DNA of 54,498 nt from a virus, in IMG/VR virus record IMGVR_UViG_3300021425_000050, positions 1 to 54,498 of that record, one strand, 5' to 3'. The number at the start of each line of letters is the position of its first letter. Position 1 is the first letter of the stretch. This document shows positions 25,864 to 34,717 of the stretch, in pieces. The position numbers and the translations under genes are program-made. The notes under the pieces are model-generated. The model was not told the DNA's origin, searched no databases, and saw only the letters and a program-made list of their open reading frames with translations.

Positions 25864-27873
25864 ATGGCATTTCAAGTTTCACCAGGCGTTCAGGTCAGCG
25901 AAATTGACCTATCGAATGTTGTTCCAGCAGTATCCTCAACAAGGGGTGCTTTCGCTGGTATGTTTCAATGGGGACCTGTTGATGAAGTAAAAACAGTTTC
26001 AGACGGACAACAATTAGTTGATGAGTTCTACAAACCAGCAGACTCAGACGCTGGGGCTGAAGACTTTTATTCAGCAGAATCTTTTTTAAGATATGGGTCT
26101 TCATTAGACATAGTTAGACTTCACACTACAGGTTGCTACAGTGCAAATGCTAGTGGGAATACATCAACAATACTTAAAAATTCTGATAGTTATGTAAATG
26201 ATTTTAAAGATGGTTCAGAGGCAGGAACTGTAGGGTCTTGGATTTCAAGATTCCCAGGCGCTTTAGGTAATTCACTTAAAGTTTCAGTTTGTGCATCTTC
26301 AAACGCATATTTCAACGATAATGCATCTGCTGTTAATTTAGAAGCAGGTTATTCAGCAGGAGATACTGCTGTTATCGTAGATGATTCAACTGCTTTTGGA
26401 GTTGGGGATTTAATTAAGTTCTCAGGACATGATGCATTCTATAAAATCAGTGCAATTAACTCAGGAACCAACACATTAACTTTCGCAGTTGTAAATGAAG
26501 TATCAGCAGGTCTTCAAGTTGCTGTTGCAGACAACACTCAAATCGATAGATATTGGGAACATTATGCATTATTTGATAAAGCACCAGGTTCATCAGCAGG
26601 CGCTGTTGCCGCTGGGGCATCAAATGATGAAATTCATGTTGTAGTAATAGACGAAGACGGCGAGTTCACAGGCACAGAGGGTAAAGTTCTCGAAACATAC
26701 GGTTTCGTATCACTCGCTTCAGATGCTAAAGACTCATCAGGTAACAACAACTATTACAAAAATGTAATCGAAAGAAATTCAAGTTATATTTACTGGTCAG
26801 GACACGAAACAACTATGTTGTCAAGTGTATCAGAGAACAGAACATTAGCTGCCGCTTCAGGCACACCGTTCTCTAGACCTGCATTACCAGTTCACACATC
26901 ACTTTCAGGTGGTGCTTCAGGTCGTTCACCAGTAGCATCAGACAAAGTAAGCACACTAGAAGAGTTCTTCCAAGACGGAGAGACATCAGACATCTCATTC
27001 ATACTTATCGGTTCAACTAGAGTTGACGATGGTTCAGGTGCTGATGAGACTAACACTTCAAATCTAAGAACTGCTCATAACACTATCGTAAATGGTGCTA
27101 TAGCAATTGCAGAAGCAAGAAAAGATTGTATAGTAGTCGCATCTCCAATGAGAGAATCAGTAGTAGGACAAACCTCAGAATCAACTCAGAAGACAAATGT
27201 TATTGATGATTTTGCATCAGTCACATCATCTTCTTATGCAGTATTAGATTCAGGTTGGATTTATCAGTATGATAGATACAACGACAAATATTGCTGGATT
27301 CCAGGTAACGGACACACTGCCGGTATTATGGCAAGAAGTGACCTATTAAGAGACCCTTGGTTCTCACCTGCAGGTTTCTCTAGAGGACAATACCTAGGTA
27401 TTACTAAACTTGCTTTCAATCCAAAACAAGCAAGTAGAGATGATTTATACCGTGCAAGAATTAACCCAATAGTGACATTCCCAGGACAGGGAACTGTTCT
27501 ATTTGGCGACAAGACTGCACTAAGTAGTCCTTCAGCATTCGATAGAATCAATGTTAGAAGACTATTCATCGTATTAGAAAAGGCAATTGCAACTGCTGCT
27601 AAGGCGCAACTCTTTGAATTCAATGATGCATTCACAAGAGCTCAGTTCCGTGCAAGTGTAGAACCTTTCCTAAGAGATGTCAAAAACAGAAGAGGTCTTG
27701 TAGATTTCTCAGTTGTTTGTGACGAAACAAACAATACTGATACAGTCATAGATAGAAATGAATTTGTATGTTCTATCTTTGTGAAACCTGCAAAATCTAT
27801 TAACTTTATAACACTAAACTTCGTTGCTGCTAGAAGCGGTGTCGAGTTTGAAGAAATCTACGGAGCAGTTTAA
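25864..27873 (+). CDS. 18: Contractile tail sheath gp18
   Basis: 669 residues (T4 gp18: 659). It starts FQVSPGVQVSEIDLSNVVP, the common sheath opening. The C-terminal domain has TRAQFRASVEPFLRDVKNRRG, DRNEFVCSIFVKPAKSINFI and FEEIYGAV, which carry the inter-subunit handshake strands in T4-like sheaths. Many copies surround the tail tube and contract at infection. It has a dedicated late promoter and a strong Shine-Dalgarno, as expected for an abundant protein. gp19 follows after 10 nt. Confidence 0.95.
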   Translation: MAFQVSPGVQVSEIDLSNVVPAVSSTRGAFAGMFQWGPVDEVKTVSDGQQLVDEFYKPADSDAGAEDFYSAESFLRYGSSLDIVRLHTTGCYSANASGNTSTILKNSDSYVNDFKDGSEAGTVGSWISRFPGALGNSLKVSVCASSNAYFNDNASAVNLEAGYSAGDTAVIVDDSTAFGVGDLIKFSGHDAFYKISAINSGTNTLTFAVVNEVSAGLQVAVADNTQIDRYWEHYALFDKAPGSSAGAVAAGASNDEIHVVVIDEDGEFTGTEGKVLETYGFVSLASDAKDSSGNNNYYKNVIERNSSYIYWSGHETTMLSSVSENRTLAAASGTPFSRPALPVHTSLSGGASGRSPVASDKVSTLEEFFQDGETSDISFILIGSTRVDDGSGADETNTSNLRTAHNTIVNGAIAIAEARKDCIVVASPMRESVVGQTSESTQKTNVIDDFASVTSSSYAVLDSGWIYQYDRYNDKYCWIPGNGHTAGIMARSDLLRDPWFSPAGFSRGQYLGITKLAFNPKQASRDDLYRARINPIVTFPGQGTVLFGDKTALSSPSAFDRINVRRLFIVLEKAIATAAKAQLFEFNDAFTRAQFRASVEPFLRDVKNRRGLVDFSVVCDETNNTDTVIDRNEFVCSIFVKPAKSINFITLNFVAARSGVEFEEIYGAV

Positions 27874-27883
27874 GGAGTAATAA

Positions 27884-28381
27884 ATGGCAACTATAGACCA
27901 ATTTAAAGCACAACTTATAGGCGGCGGGCCAAGAGCTAACCGTTTTAGAGTTTTTATACCAAGGTCTGGTAATAAGATTGAATTCTTATGTCAGTCAGCA
28001 CAGATACCTGCTGCTCAGATAGGTGTTGTAGAACAACAATTCAGAGGTCATGTTCTGAAACTCGCAGGAGACAGAACATTTGAACCTTGGAATGTAACTA
28101 TAATTAACGATGTTGAATTTTCAGCAAGAACTGCTCTTGAATCATGGCAAACTGATATACAAGAACTAGACAGTGGCGAAGGTATGACATCACTAGACTA
28201 TCTAGTAGACAGAGCGTTTGTCGAACAATTAAATAAAGATGATTCTGTTCTAGCGAGATACGAGTTCTTTAACATGTTTCCAACCAATATTGGTGCAATT
28301 GACTTATCTTACGAAACAGTTGATGCATTGGAGACATTTGATGTTGAATTCCAGTATTCGCATTGGGAAAGAGTCCTTTAA
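27884..28381 (+). CDS. 19: Tail tube protein gp19
   Basis: 165 residues (T4 gp19: 163). IDQFKAQLIGGGPRANRFRV, EFLCQSAQIPAAQIGVVEQ and FNMFPTNIGAIDLSYETVD are conserved tube-protein segments. It polymerises into the inner tube through which DNA leaves. An AAGGAG site lies 8 nt before the ATG. A small AACACC/GGTGTT hairpin and the gp20 late promoter follow. A second, more distant protein with a similar pattern is at 34144. Confidence 0.95.
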   Translation: MATIDQFKAQLIGGGPRANRFRVFIPRSGNKIEFLCQSAQIPAAQIGVVEQQFRGHVLKLAGDRTFEPWNVTIINDVEFSARTALESWQTDIQELDSGEGMTSLDYLVDRAFVEQLNKDDSVLARYEFFNMFPTNIGAIDLSYETVDALETFDVEFQYSHWERVL

Positions 28382-28396
28382 AAAATTAGTGAAAAT

Positions 28397-28414
28397 AACA
28401 CCCTTTAAGGTGTT
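28397..28414 (+). terminator. Possible weak terminator or processing hairpin between gp19 and gp20
   Basis: Inverted repeat AACACC / GGTGTT with a 6-nt loop. It lacks a T-run and its last T is the first base of the TATAAATA box, so its role is uncertain. Confidence 0.4.
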
Positions 28415-28421
28415 ATAAATA
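28414..28421 (+). promoter_or_regulatory. Late promoter TATAAATA, leaderless geometry (portal)
   Basis: A perfect box exactly 5 nt (TTATT) before the portal ATG at 28427. By the T4 rule +1 is the A of the start codon. No Shine-Dalgarno is present. Confidence 0.75.
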
Positions 28422-28426
28422 TTATT

Positions 28427-29962
28427 ATGGAAATTTTTGGGTTTGAAATAACTCGTAAGAAAGAAGAATTACGAGGAAAAGATGTGCAGAAGACCTCAGC
28501 GAGGTCTTTTGTAGCACCTGTCGAAGATGACGGAACACCTGTCATTCAACAGACGCCAGGTGGTTTCATATCAGGTGGGGCATATGGTTCCTATGTTGAT
28601 ATGGAAGGCGGTATCAAAAATGAGGTCGCTCTCATTAGAAGATACCGTGAAACATCTCTAGTACCTGAGTGTGATATTGCTATCGATGATATAGTAAATG
28701 AATGTATAGTTTCAGATACCCAAGATAGAATTGTCTCACTTGATTTAAGAGATGTAGAACTCTCAGACAGCATCAAAGAAAAGATGCATGACGAGTTCAG
28801 AACAATCCTATCTTTAATGAAGTTCAATCTGAACTCTCATGAACTATTCAGAAAATGGTATGTCGATGGTAGAATTTACTTTCATAAAGTAGTAGATTCT
28901 AAAAGACCACAAGCGGGTATGGTCGATATCAGAAACATTGACCCTTTAAAAATTAAAAAGGTTAGAAATGTTGAGAAAGATAAAGACCCAAAAACAAAAA
29001 TTGATGTAATAAAGAAAGTTGAAGAGTTTTATGTCTTCAACGATAAAGGTTTTGATAAAGGCAGTGCTTCAGAAGGAAACACTGCTAGAATCGCACCAGA
29101 GGCAGTAAGTTATACAACTTCTGGTATGTTAGACTACACTAAGAATGTAGTCATTGGTTATCTACATAAAGCATTGAAGACTGCAAATCAGTTGTCAATG
29201 ATGGAAGATGCTCTTGTAATCTATCGTATATCAAGAGCACCAGAAAGAAGAATCTTCTATATTGATGTTGGTAACCTTCCGAAAGTCAAGGCGGAACAAT
29301 ACCTTGCTGATACTATGAACAAGTATAGAAATAAACTTGTTTATAATGCAGACACAGGCGAAATAAAAGACGATAGACGCCATATGTCAATGCTAGAAGA
29401 CTTCTGGTTACCAAGAAGAGAAGGTGGTCGAGGAACAGAGATTACGACTTTACCAGGTGGTCAGAATCTTTCTGAGATAGAAGATATAGAATATTTCAGA
29501 AAGAAACTTTACAGGTCATTGAATGTACCTATTTCTAGACTTGAAGCAGATAACGGTTTCAACATGGGTAGGGCATCAGAAATCAGTAGAGATGAACTTA
29601 AATTTAATAAGTTCACTAAAAGACTTCAAATGAAGTTTGCAAGAGTCTTTACTGATTTATTAAGAACACAATTAGTTCTTAAAAATATTGTATCAGGCGA
29701 AGAGTTTGATATGATGAAAGATTTTATACATTATGATTTTGCTACAGACAACCACTTTACAGAGTTGAAAGAGCAAGAGATTATCAGAGAAAGACTTGAT
29801 ATTCTCTCACAGGCAGAATCATATGTTGGACAATACTTCTCTAAGGAGTATGTTAAAAAGTATATTCTTCATCAAACCGAGGACGATATAGAAAGAATCC
29901 AAGGTGAGATTGACGCCGAAGGCGGGGGTGAAGAAGACATGGATAATGAAGGAGAGTTCTAA
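28427..29962 (+). CDS. 20: Portal protein gp20
   Basis: 511 residues (T4 gp20: 524). Recognised by EVALIRRYRETSLVPECDIA, DDIVNECIV, LVIYRISRAPERRIFYIDVG, LPKVKAEQYLADTMNKYRNK and MLEDFWLPRREGGRGTEI, the region used for g20 surveys of marine myoviruses. The dodecameric portal forms the DNA entry ring and starts head assembly. The start is fixed by TATAAATA 5 nt upstream and lack of any other leader. The last base overlaps the next ATG. Confidence 0.95.
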   Translation: MEIFGFEITRKKEELRGKDVQKTSARSFVAPVEDDGTPVIQQTPGGFISGGAYGSYVDMEGGIKNEVALIRRYRETSLVPECDIAIDDIVNECIVSDTQDRIVSLDLRDVELSDSIKEKMHDEFRTILSLMKFNLNSHELFRKWYVDGRIYFHKVVDSKRPQAGMVDIRNIDPLKIKKVRNVEKDKDPKTKIDVIKKVEEFYVFNDKGFDKGSASEGNTARIAPEAVSYTTSGMLDYTKNVVIGYLHKALKTANQLSMMEDALVIYRISRAPERRIFYIDVGNLPKVKAEQYLADTMNKYRNKLVYNADTGEIKDDRRHMSMLEDFWLPRREGGRGTEITTLPGGQNLSEIEDIEYFRKKLYRSLNVPISRLEADNGFNMGRASEISRDELKFNKFTKRLQMKFARVFTDLLRTQLVLKNIVSGEEFDMMKDFIHYDFATDNHFTELKEQEIIRERLDILSQAESYVGQYFSKEYVKKYILHQTEDDIERIQGEIDAEGGGEEDMDNEGEF

Positions 29963-30147
29963 TGAACGACATAAGTAAAAAGATAGTAGACCAAATCGAA
30001 GCAGGTCAATTGAACGATGCAAAAGATTCAATCTTTGATGGCATTAAACAAAAGGCAGGCGAACAGGTAGACATGAAACGAGTTGAAATGTCTGTAGATT
30101 GGGCACAGGGAAACAATGAAGAAGTCTTGGACACAGATAACGACTGA
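29962..30147 (+). CDS. Small prohead core protein (gp67 position)
   Basis: 61 residues: an amphipathic helical N-terminus (ISKKIVDQIEAGQLNDAKDSI) and an acidic end. It lies between portal and protease, where T4 and cyanophages encode gp67, a core protein with the same short, helical, charged design. Sequence similarity is too weak for certainty. It overlaps gp20 by one base and the next gene by 32 nt. Confidence 0.65.
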   Translation: MNDISKKIVDQIEAGQLNDAKDSIFDGIKQKAGEQVDMKRVEMSVDWAQGNNEEVLDTDND

Positions 30148-30424
30148 GTTAAACGAGGCGAAATTCAAACTTCCTAAAGACCAAACTGAGGTTAAGAAAG
30201 AGGTCCAGAAAGTCGGCAATAGAACTTTAGATATACGATTTGGGGAAGATAAACGAGGTAAGATTCATGTGTATATCGATGGAATGCTTATGGGCGACCC
30301 ATACAAGAACATGAAACTTGCACAAAAAGATATGAAGAATATTAAAAAAGTAATTATGCAAATGGGTGAAGAAAACATATCAGCAGAAGAAATACTAGGA
30401 GTTATAAATGAAACTAATATCTGA
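30116..30424 (+). CDS. Head-module protein (gp68 position)
   Basis: 102 residues, lysine-rich. NEAKFKLPKDQTEVKKEVQK leads to a beta segment (TLDIRFGEDKRGKIHVYIDG) and a helical end (LAQKDMKNIKKVIMQMG). A protein of this type sits before gene 21 in many marine T4-like phages and is often called gp68, but I cannot confirm homology with T4 gp68. It overlaps both neighbours, implying coupled translation within the head-assembly unit. Confidence 0.65.
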   Translation: MKKSWTQITTELNEAKFKLPKDQTEVKKEVQKVGNRTLDIRFGEDKRGKIHVYIDGMLMGDPYKNMKLAQKDMKNIKKVIMQMGEENISAEEILGVINETNI

Positions 30425-31061
30425 ATTTGTAGATTACGCAATACAACCTGTTATCGTTGAATCAAACGACAAAGGTGGTAAAGATTACTTCATCGAAGGT
30501 ATCTTCTTGCAAGCAGAATTGAAAAATAGAAATGGTCGTGTATATCCCAAGAAAGTGATGAAAAAAGAAGTTGACCGATATGTCAGAGAGTTTGTAGAGA
30601 AAGATAGAGCATTCGGTGAACTAGGACATCCAGAAGGTCCAACAATTAATTTAGACAAAGTATCTCACATGATTACCAAACTAGAAGAAGATGGTGATAA
30701 CTTTGTGGGAAGAGCAAAAATTTTAACAACACCAAACGGTCAAATTGTAAGAAACTTACTTGATGATGGTGCAAAACTTGGTGTGTCATCTAGAGGTCTA
30801 GGTTCACTAGAACAAAAAGGTGGTGCTCAAGTTGTTAAAGACGATTTTCAGTTGGCAACTGCCGCTGATATCGTTGCAGACCCATCCGCTCCTGAAGCAT
30901 TCGTAGAAGGCATCATGGAAGGAGTTGAGTGGGTGATGGAGAATGGTATTCTAAAAGCGAAAGAAATGGAAGCAATGCAGAACGAATTACGCAGTGCAAA
31001 GTTGAATAAACTAGAGGAAACCAAACTAAATCTATGGAAGAAGTTCGTTGAGAACATCTAA
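30408..31061 (+). CDS. 21: Prohead core protease gp21
   Basis: 217 residues (T4 gp21: 212). GIFLQAELKNRNGRVYP, the catalytic-His segment AFGELGHPEG and the catalytic-Ser segment KLGVSSRGLG are characteristic of the T4-type prohead serine protease. AADIVADPSAPEAFVEGIME is also conserved. The enzyme cuts scaffold, core and capsid proteins after (L/I)-x-E, triggering head expansion, and digests itself. It overlaps the upstream gene by 17 nt and precedes scaffold and capsid genes. Confidence 0.95.
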   Translation: MKLISEFVDYAIQPVIVESNDKGGKDYFIEGIFLQAELKNRNGRVYPKKVMKKEVDRYVREFVEKDRAFGELGHPEGPTINLDKVSHMITKLEEDGDNFVGRAKILTTPNGQIVRNLLDDGAKLGVSSRGLGSLEQKGGAQVVKDDFQLATAADIVADPSAPEAFVEGIMEGVEWVMENGILKAKEMEAMQNELRSAKLNKLEETKLNLWKKFVENI

Positions 31062-31063
31062 CA

Positions 31064-31071
31064 TATAAATA
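31064..31071 (+). promoter_or_regulatory. Late promoter TATAAATA for scaffold/capsid
   Basis: A perfect box just after the gp21 stop; predicted start ~31077, then ACAGGAG 8 nt before the gp22 ATG. Confidence 0.8.
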
Positions 31072-31101
31072 AAAGAGTTATTACTCAAACAGGAGAAAAC
31101 A

Positions 31102-32469
31102 ATGGCAGATTTAGAAAAAAACCTAGAACAAGCGATAGAGGAGGCTCTTCAGCCAGATTCTAAAGCTCAAAAGGGTGACTCGAAACCTGTTAAGCAAGGT
31201 TCATCAGACGCCGCTAAAATTGAAAGTGGTAAGGGTGAAGTCGTCAAACCAGAAGAAAATCCTGTTGACAAAGCTGTTGCATCTGTTAAGGGTGCTGAGA
31301 AAGGAACTAAAGAAGTTTCTGGCGATGCACAACAGAAAGGTGAATCATCACCTGAAAAGCAACCTAAGTTGAAAAAAGTTTCAGAGGCAGAAGACTCAGA
31401 AGAAGAGAAACCTGGAAAGATGAAGCGAATCAAGGCAATGGTCAACGCTATGAAAGACATGGATAAAGAAAAGCTACAAGCTATGTATTCAGAAATGTCC
31501 GACAAGAAAAAGGATGACGAAGAAGACGAGTTGGACGAATCCTTGACTAAAGCAGAAATCGCAAGAAACATCGTTGAATTAATGAAAAAGAAAGATGAAG
31601 AAGATGTTGAAGAAGGTTACTCAAAATTCTTTGTAGAAGAAGAAGAGAACGAAGACGAAGATGAAGACGAAGATGAAAAAGATGACGAGAAAGAAGTCAA
31701 AGAAGAATCAGAAGTCGAATCTGAGTTAGTTGAGATGGAAATAGAAGACGACCTATCTAAAATCTCAGAAGCTCTTGAACTTTCAGAAGAGAATACAGAG
31801 AAAGCAAGAACAATCTTCAAAGCAGCTGTATCATCAAAAGTTTCAGAAATCAAAGAAGAACTCGAAAATGAGTTCTCAGAAAATTTAAAAACCTCAGTAG
31901 AACAAGTCAAAAGCGACCTTGCGGAAGCAGTTGATAAGTATCTATCGTATTGTGCAGAAGAGTGGACGAAAGAAAACGAACTTGCAATTGAGAGAGGTTT
32001 GAGGTCAGAAATGACAGATAACTTCATCGAAGGATTGAAAACATTGTTCGTAGAACATTATGTTGAAGTTCCAGAAGATAAGTATGATGTTATTGATGAA
32101 CTCGCAAATCGTCTTGACGAGATGGAAGAGAAACTAGACGCTGAAGTATCTAAAAATATGGAAGTAGTCGAAGAGAACGAAAATCTTAAAAGACAAAATG
32201 TGATAAGAGAGGCCTGTAAAGACCTATCAGACTCACAAAAAGAGAAAATGATTTCATTATCTGAGGGTGTAGACTTTTCAGATTCAGAAGATTTCGCTGA
32301 GAAAGTTTCTGAGTTGAAGGAAGCATACTTCCCAAATGACGAAGTCATATCTGAGGAAACAGTAATTGAAGAAGGTATCGGTGAATTATCAGAAGATAGA
32401 GAACCTGTGCTTGACCCTTCAATTGCAAAGTATTCTCAGGCATTAAGTAAACTAAAACCATTAGGTTAA
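31102..32469 (+). CDS. 22: Prohead scaffold core protein gp22
   Basis: 455 residues (T4 gp22: 269), extremely rich in Glu, Asp, Lys and Ser, helical and low-complexity. The second half (ISEALELSEENTEKARTIFK, FIEGLKTLFVEHYVEVPEDK, LKRQNVIREACKDLSDSQKE) and the end SKYSQALSKLKPLG-like sequence fit gp22. The first ~200 residues form an acidic extension with D/E runs, longer than usual. The scaffold fills the prohead and is destroyed by gp21. It has its own late promoter and Shine-Dalgarno and precedes the capsid gene by 18 nt. Confidence 0.9.
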   Translation: MADLEKNLEQAIEEALQPDSKAQKGDSKPVKQGSSDAAKIESGKGEVVKPEENPVDKAVASVKGAEKGTKEVSGDAQQKGESSPEKQPKLKKVSEAEDSEEEKPGKMKRIKAMVNAMKDMDKEKLQAMYSEMSDKKKDDEEDELDESLTKAEIARNIVELMKKKDEEDVEEGYSKFFVEEEENEDEDEDEDEKDDEKEVKEESEVESELVEMEIEDDLSKISEALELSEENTEKARTIFKAAVSSKVSEIKEELENEFSENLKTSVEQVKSDLAEAVDKYLSYCAEEWTKENELAIERGLRSEMTDNFIEGLKTLFVEHYVEVPEDKYDVIDELANRLDEMEEKLDAEVSKNMEVVEENENLKRQNVIREACKDLSDSQKEKMISLSEGVDFSDSEDFAEKVSELKEAYFPNDEVISEETVIEEGIGELSEDREPVLDPSIAKYSQALSKLKPLG

Positions 32470-32487
32470 ATTTAAAGGAAGAAAGAA

Positions 32488-33798
32488 ATGTTCTTATCAG
32501 AAAATTTACAAGAAAAGTGGTCGCCTATTCTAGAACACTCCGATTTACCACAAATCGAAGATGGCTACAAGAAAGCGGTTACTGCTGTAATTCTTGAAAA
32601 CCAAGAGAAAGCTCTACAAGAAGAGAGAGTATCACTTGAAGAAGCAGCACCTTTAAATGCTACTGGTAGCTCAGCTATCTCAAATTGGGATCCAATCCTA
32701 ATTTCATTAGTTAGAAGAGCTATGCCAAATCTCGTTGCTTACGACATTTGCGGTGTTCAACCAATGACTGGTCCTACAGGACTTATCTTCGCTATGAAAG
32801 CAAGATATCAAGACGACAACGATGCTGGAAGAGAAGCAAACTCTGAAGCATTAGGTATTAACGAACCAAGAACTGCATTCTCAGCTGGGAATTCAGGCGA
32901 CATCGATAATACTGCTGATTCAGACCCAGAGGGTGACCCATTCGCTGGTTCATCTGCTTATCAGAATCAAACATCGTCAGGCATGAGCACAGCATCAGCA
33001 GAATCTTTAGGAGATGGTGCATCTAACCATTTCAATGAGATGTCATTCACTATTGAGAAATCAACTGTGACTGCTGTATCCAGAGCATTAAAAGCAGAGT
33101 ATACACTCGAACTTGCACAAGACTTAAAAGCAATCCACGGTCTTGACGCTGAATCAGAATTAGCAAACATTCTATCATCAGAAATTCTTGCAGAAATCAA
33201 CAGAGAAGTTGTAAGAGAAGTAAACAACCAGGCAAAAACTGGTGCTTCTACAACTGCTTCTGCTGGTACATTCAACTTAGATGTTGATGCAAATGGTAGA
33301 TGGTCTGTTGAAAAATTCAAAGGATTGTTATTCCAAATCGAAAGAGAATCAAATGTAATCGCAAAAGAAACAAGAAGAGGAAAAGGTAACTTTATCCTTT
33401 GTTCTTCTGATGTTGCATCTGCTCTTTCAATGGCAGGCGTATTAGACTACGCTCCAGCACTATCAACTAACTTGAATGTTGATGACACAGGCAATACTTT
33501 TGCTGGTGTTCTTAACGGAAGAGTTAAAGTATACATTGACCCATATGCTGGTTCAAACTACTTAACAGTTGGTTACAGAGGGTCTAACCCTTATGATGCT
33601 GGTATGTTCTATTGCCCATATGTTCCACTTCAAATGGTGAGAGCAGTTGGCGAGAACACTTTCCAACCAAAAATCGGGTTTAAAACAAGATACGGAATGG
33701 TATCTAACCCATTTGTTGGAAGCACACCTGCTAACGGTTTAGCATCTGATGGTTCAAACCAATACTACAGAAAAATGGCAGTGTCCAACATTCTGTAA
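32488..33798 (+). CDS. 23: Major capsid protein gp23
   Basis: 436 residues. The N-terminal LQEKWSPILEHSDLPQIEDG, then ISNWDPILISLVRRAMPNLV and YDICGVQPMTGPTGLIFAMK, are hallmarks of gp23. The C-terminal GENTFQPKIGFKTRYGMVSN matches as well. The probable gp21 cleavage site is after Glu52 (VSLEE/AAPLN), leaving a mature protein of ~384 residues. Shine-Dalgarno AAGGAAGAAAG lies before the ATG. It is followed by a strong terminator, as expected for the most abundant structural gene. Confidence 0.95.
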   Translation: MFLSENLQEKWSPILEHSDLPQIEDGYKKAVTAVILENQEKALQEERVSLEEAAPLNATGSSAISNWDPILISLVRRAMPNLVAYDICGVQPMTGPTGLIFAMKARYQDDNDAGREANSEALGINEPRTAFSAGNSGDIDNTADSDPEGDPFAGSSAYQNQTSSGMSTASAESLGDGASNHFNEMSFTIEKSTVTAVSRALKAEYTLELAQDLKAIHGLDAESELANILSSEILAEINREVVREVNNQAKTGASTTASAGTFNLDVDANGRWSVEKFKGLLFQIERESNVIAKETRRGKGNFILCSSDVASALSMAGVLDYAPALSTNLNVDDTGNTFAGVLNGRVKVYIDPYAGSNYLTVGYRGSNPYDAGMFYCPYVPLQMVRAVGENTFQPKIGFKTRYGMVSNPFVGSTPANGLASDGSNQYYRKMAVSNIL

Positions 33799-33816
33799 AA
33801 AAGTTCAGAACTTTTT

Positions 33817-33845
33817 AAAAGGGGTCTTTTTAGACCCCTTTTTTT
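33817..33845 (+). terminator. Intrinsic terminator after the capsid gene
   Basis: An 11-bp stem AAAAGGGGTCT / AGACCCCTTTT with a TTTT loop running into a T tract. Strong and unambiguous. Confidence 0.92.
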
Positions 33846-33849
33846 ATGC

Positions 33850-33857
33850 ACTAAATA
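33850..33857 (+). promoter_or_regulatory. Probable late promoter, ACTAAATA variant
   Basis: A CTAAATA-type box right after the terminator. The predicted start is ~33863 and the ~47-nt leader contains ACAGGAGGAAA 3-4 nt before the ATG at 33910. Confidence 0.5.
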
Positions 33858-33909
33858 TAATTGTATCATTAAGATACAGACATAACACACATACACACAG
33901 GAGGAAATT

Positions 33910-34128
33910 ATGTCAAATCAAGGAAAATCAGGTTACGAAATTCGTGCCGACTTACTATCTCTCGCCGAGAGTATAATTATCAACAACATCGAGAATGAAA
34001 GACAAACCATTTATTCATGGAATGACAATCATTCTGAGACTAAAAAGGAAATACCTTTGAGAACTTATACTGCTCAAGATGTCATTCAAACTGCAAAAGA
34101 GTTTAATGACTTTGTAAACGAGAAGTAA
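33910..34128 (+). CDS. Conserved hypothetical protein downstream of gp23
   Basis: 72 residues. SGYEIRADLLSLAESIIINN and YTAQDVIQTAKEFNDFV resemble a short protein often found near gene 23 in marine T4-like phages, annotated only as hypothetical. It is helical and soluble, with no membrane segment. Strong Shine-Dalgarno AGGAGG. The function is not known. Confidence 0.7.
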   Translation: MSNQGKSGYEIRADLLSLAESIIINNIENERQTIYSWNDNHSETKKEIPLRTYTAQDVIQTAKEFNDFVNEK

Positions 34129-34130
34129 TG

Positions 34131-34138
34131 CATAAATA
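34131..34138 (+). promoter_or_regulatory. Late promoter CATAAATA, leaderless geometry
   Basis: The box is exactly 5 nt (GTAGT) before the ATG at 34144; predicted +1 is the A of the start codon. No Shine-Dalgarno. Confidence 0.7.
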
Positions 34139-34143
34139 GTAGT

Positions 34144-34689
34144 ATGGCATATAAATCAGACATCAATAAATCTATTCTAAACAGAAATAACTTTCGTCTG
34201 TTGATTGATAAAGTTCCAACTGTAGAATACTATGTAAGAACAGTAAATGTTCCAGGTGTTCAATTCAGTGAAACTCAACAAGCGGCAGGTGTTGGTCTAG
34301 ATGCATTCTTCCCAGGTGACAAAGCAACCTTTGATACCCTAGAAGTTTCATTCTTAGTTGATGAAGATTTAGAGAATTTCATAGAGATATACAATTGGAT
34401 GGATTCGATTGTACCTCTAAGTAATCCTGAATTATATGGTTCATATACTGAAACTGCAACAACTCAGACTAATGTGGTGGCAAGTATAGATAACGATTTG
34501 AATCAATACAGTGACATCACATTAGTCACTAATACAAACAAAAACATACCTAACAGATACTTTAGATTTCATGATGCATTCCCTATATCATTAAGTGGAA
34601 TAGATTTAGAATCAGGCGCAGATGCTGAACCAGCAATTTGCACAGTGTCGTTTAGGTTCACATATTACGAGATTAAAACCACTTCATAA
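34144..34689 (+). CDS. Tail tube-fold structural protein (possible gp3/gp54-like)
   Basis: 181 residues. NRNNFRLLIDKVPTVEYYVR, VNVPGVQFSETQQAAGVG and DTLEVSFLVDEDLENFIEIY read like a tail tube-fold protein related to gp19. In marine T4-like phages the gene between 23 and uvsY is often annotated as gp3, the tail completion protein; similarity to T4 gp3 itself is not obvious to me. It could cap or start the tube. The start is fixed by the late box 5 nt upstream. Confidence 0.65.
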   Translation: MAYKSDINKSILNRNNFRLLIDKVPTVEYYVRTVNVPGVQFSETQQAAGVGLDAFFPGDKATFDTLEVSFLVDEDLENFIEIYNWMDSIVPLSNPELYGSYTETATTQTNVVASIDNDLNQYSDITLVTNTNKNIPNRYFRFHDAFPISLSGIDLESGADAEPAICTVSFRFTYYEIKTTS

Positions 34690-34692
34690 ATA
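34685..34692 (+). promoter_or_regulatory. Late promoter CATAAATA near uvsY
   Basis: The box overlaps the preceding TAA. Predicted start ~34698, 20 nt before the uvsY ATG. A second AT-rich element (TATAATTA, 34706-34713) could serve as another -10. Confidence 0.5.
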
Positions 34693-34717
34693 CTACAAAA
34701 TATAGTATAATTATAGT

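Noticed and set aside
31167-32348. Ser-rich frames on the - strand in the scaffold gene
   Set aside because: They mirror Glu/Asp-rich codons of gp22 (GAA/GAC read as TTC/GTC, TCT/TCA).
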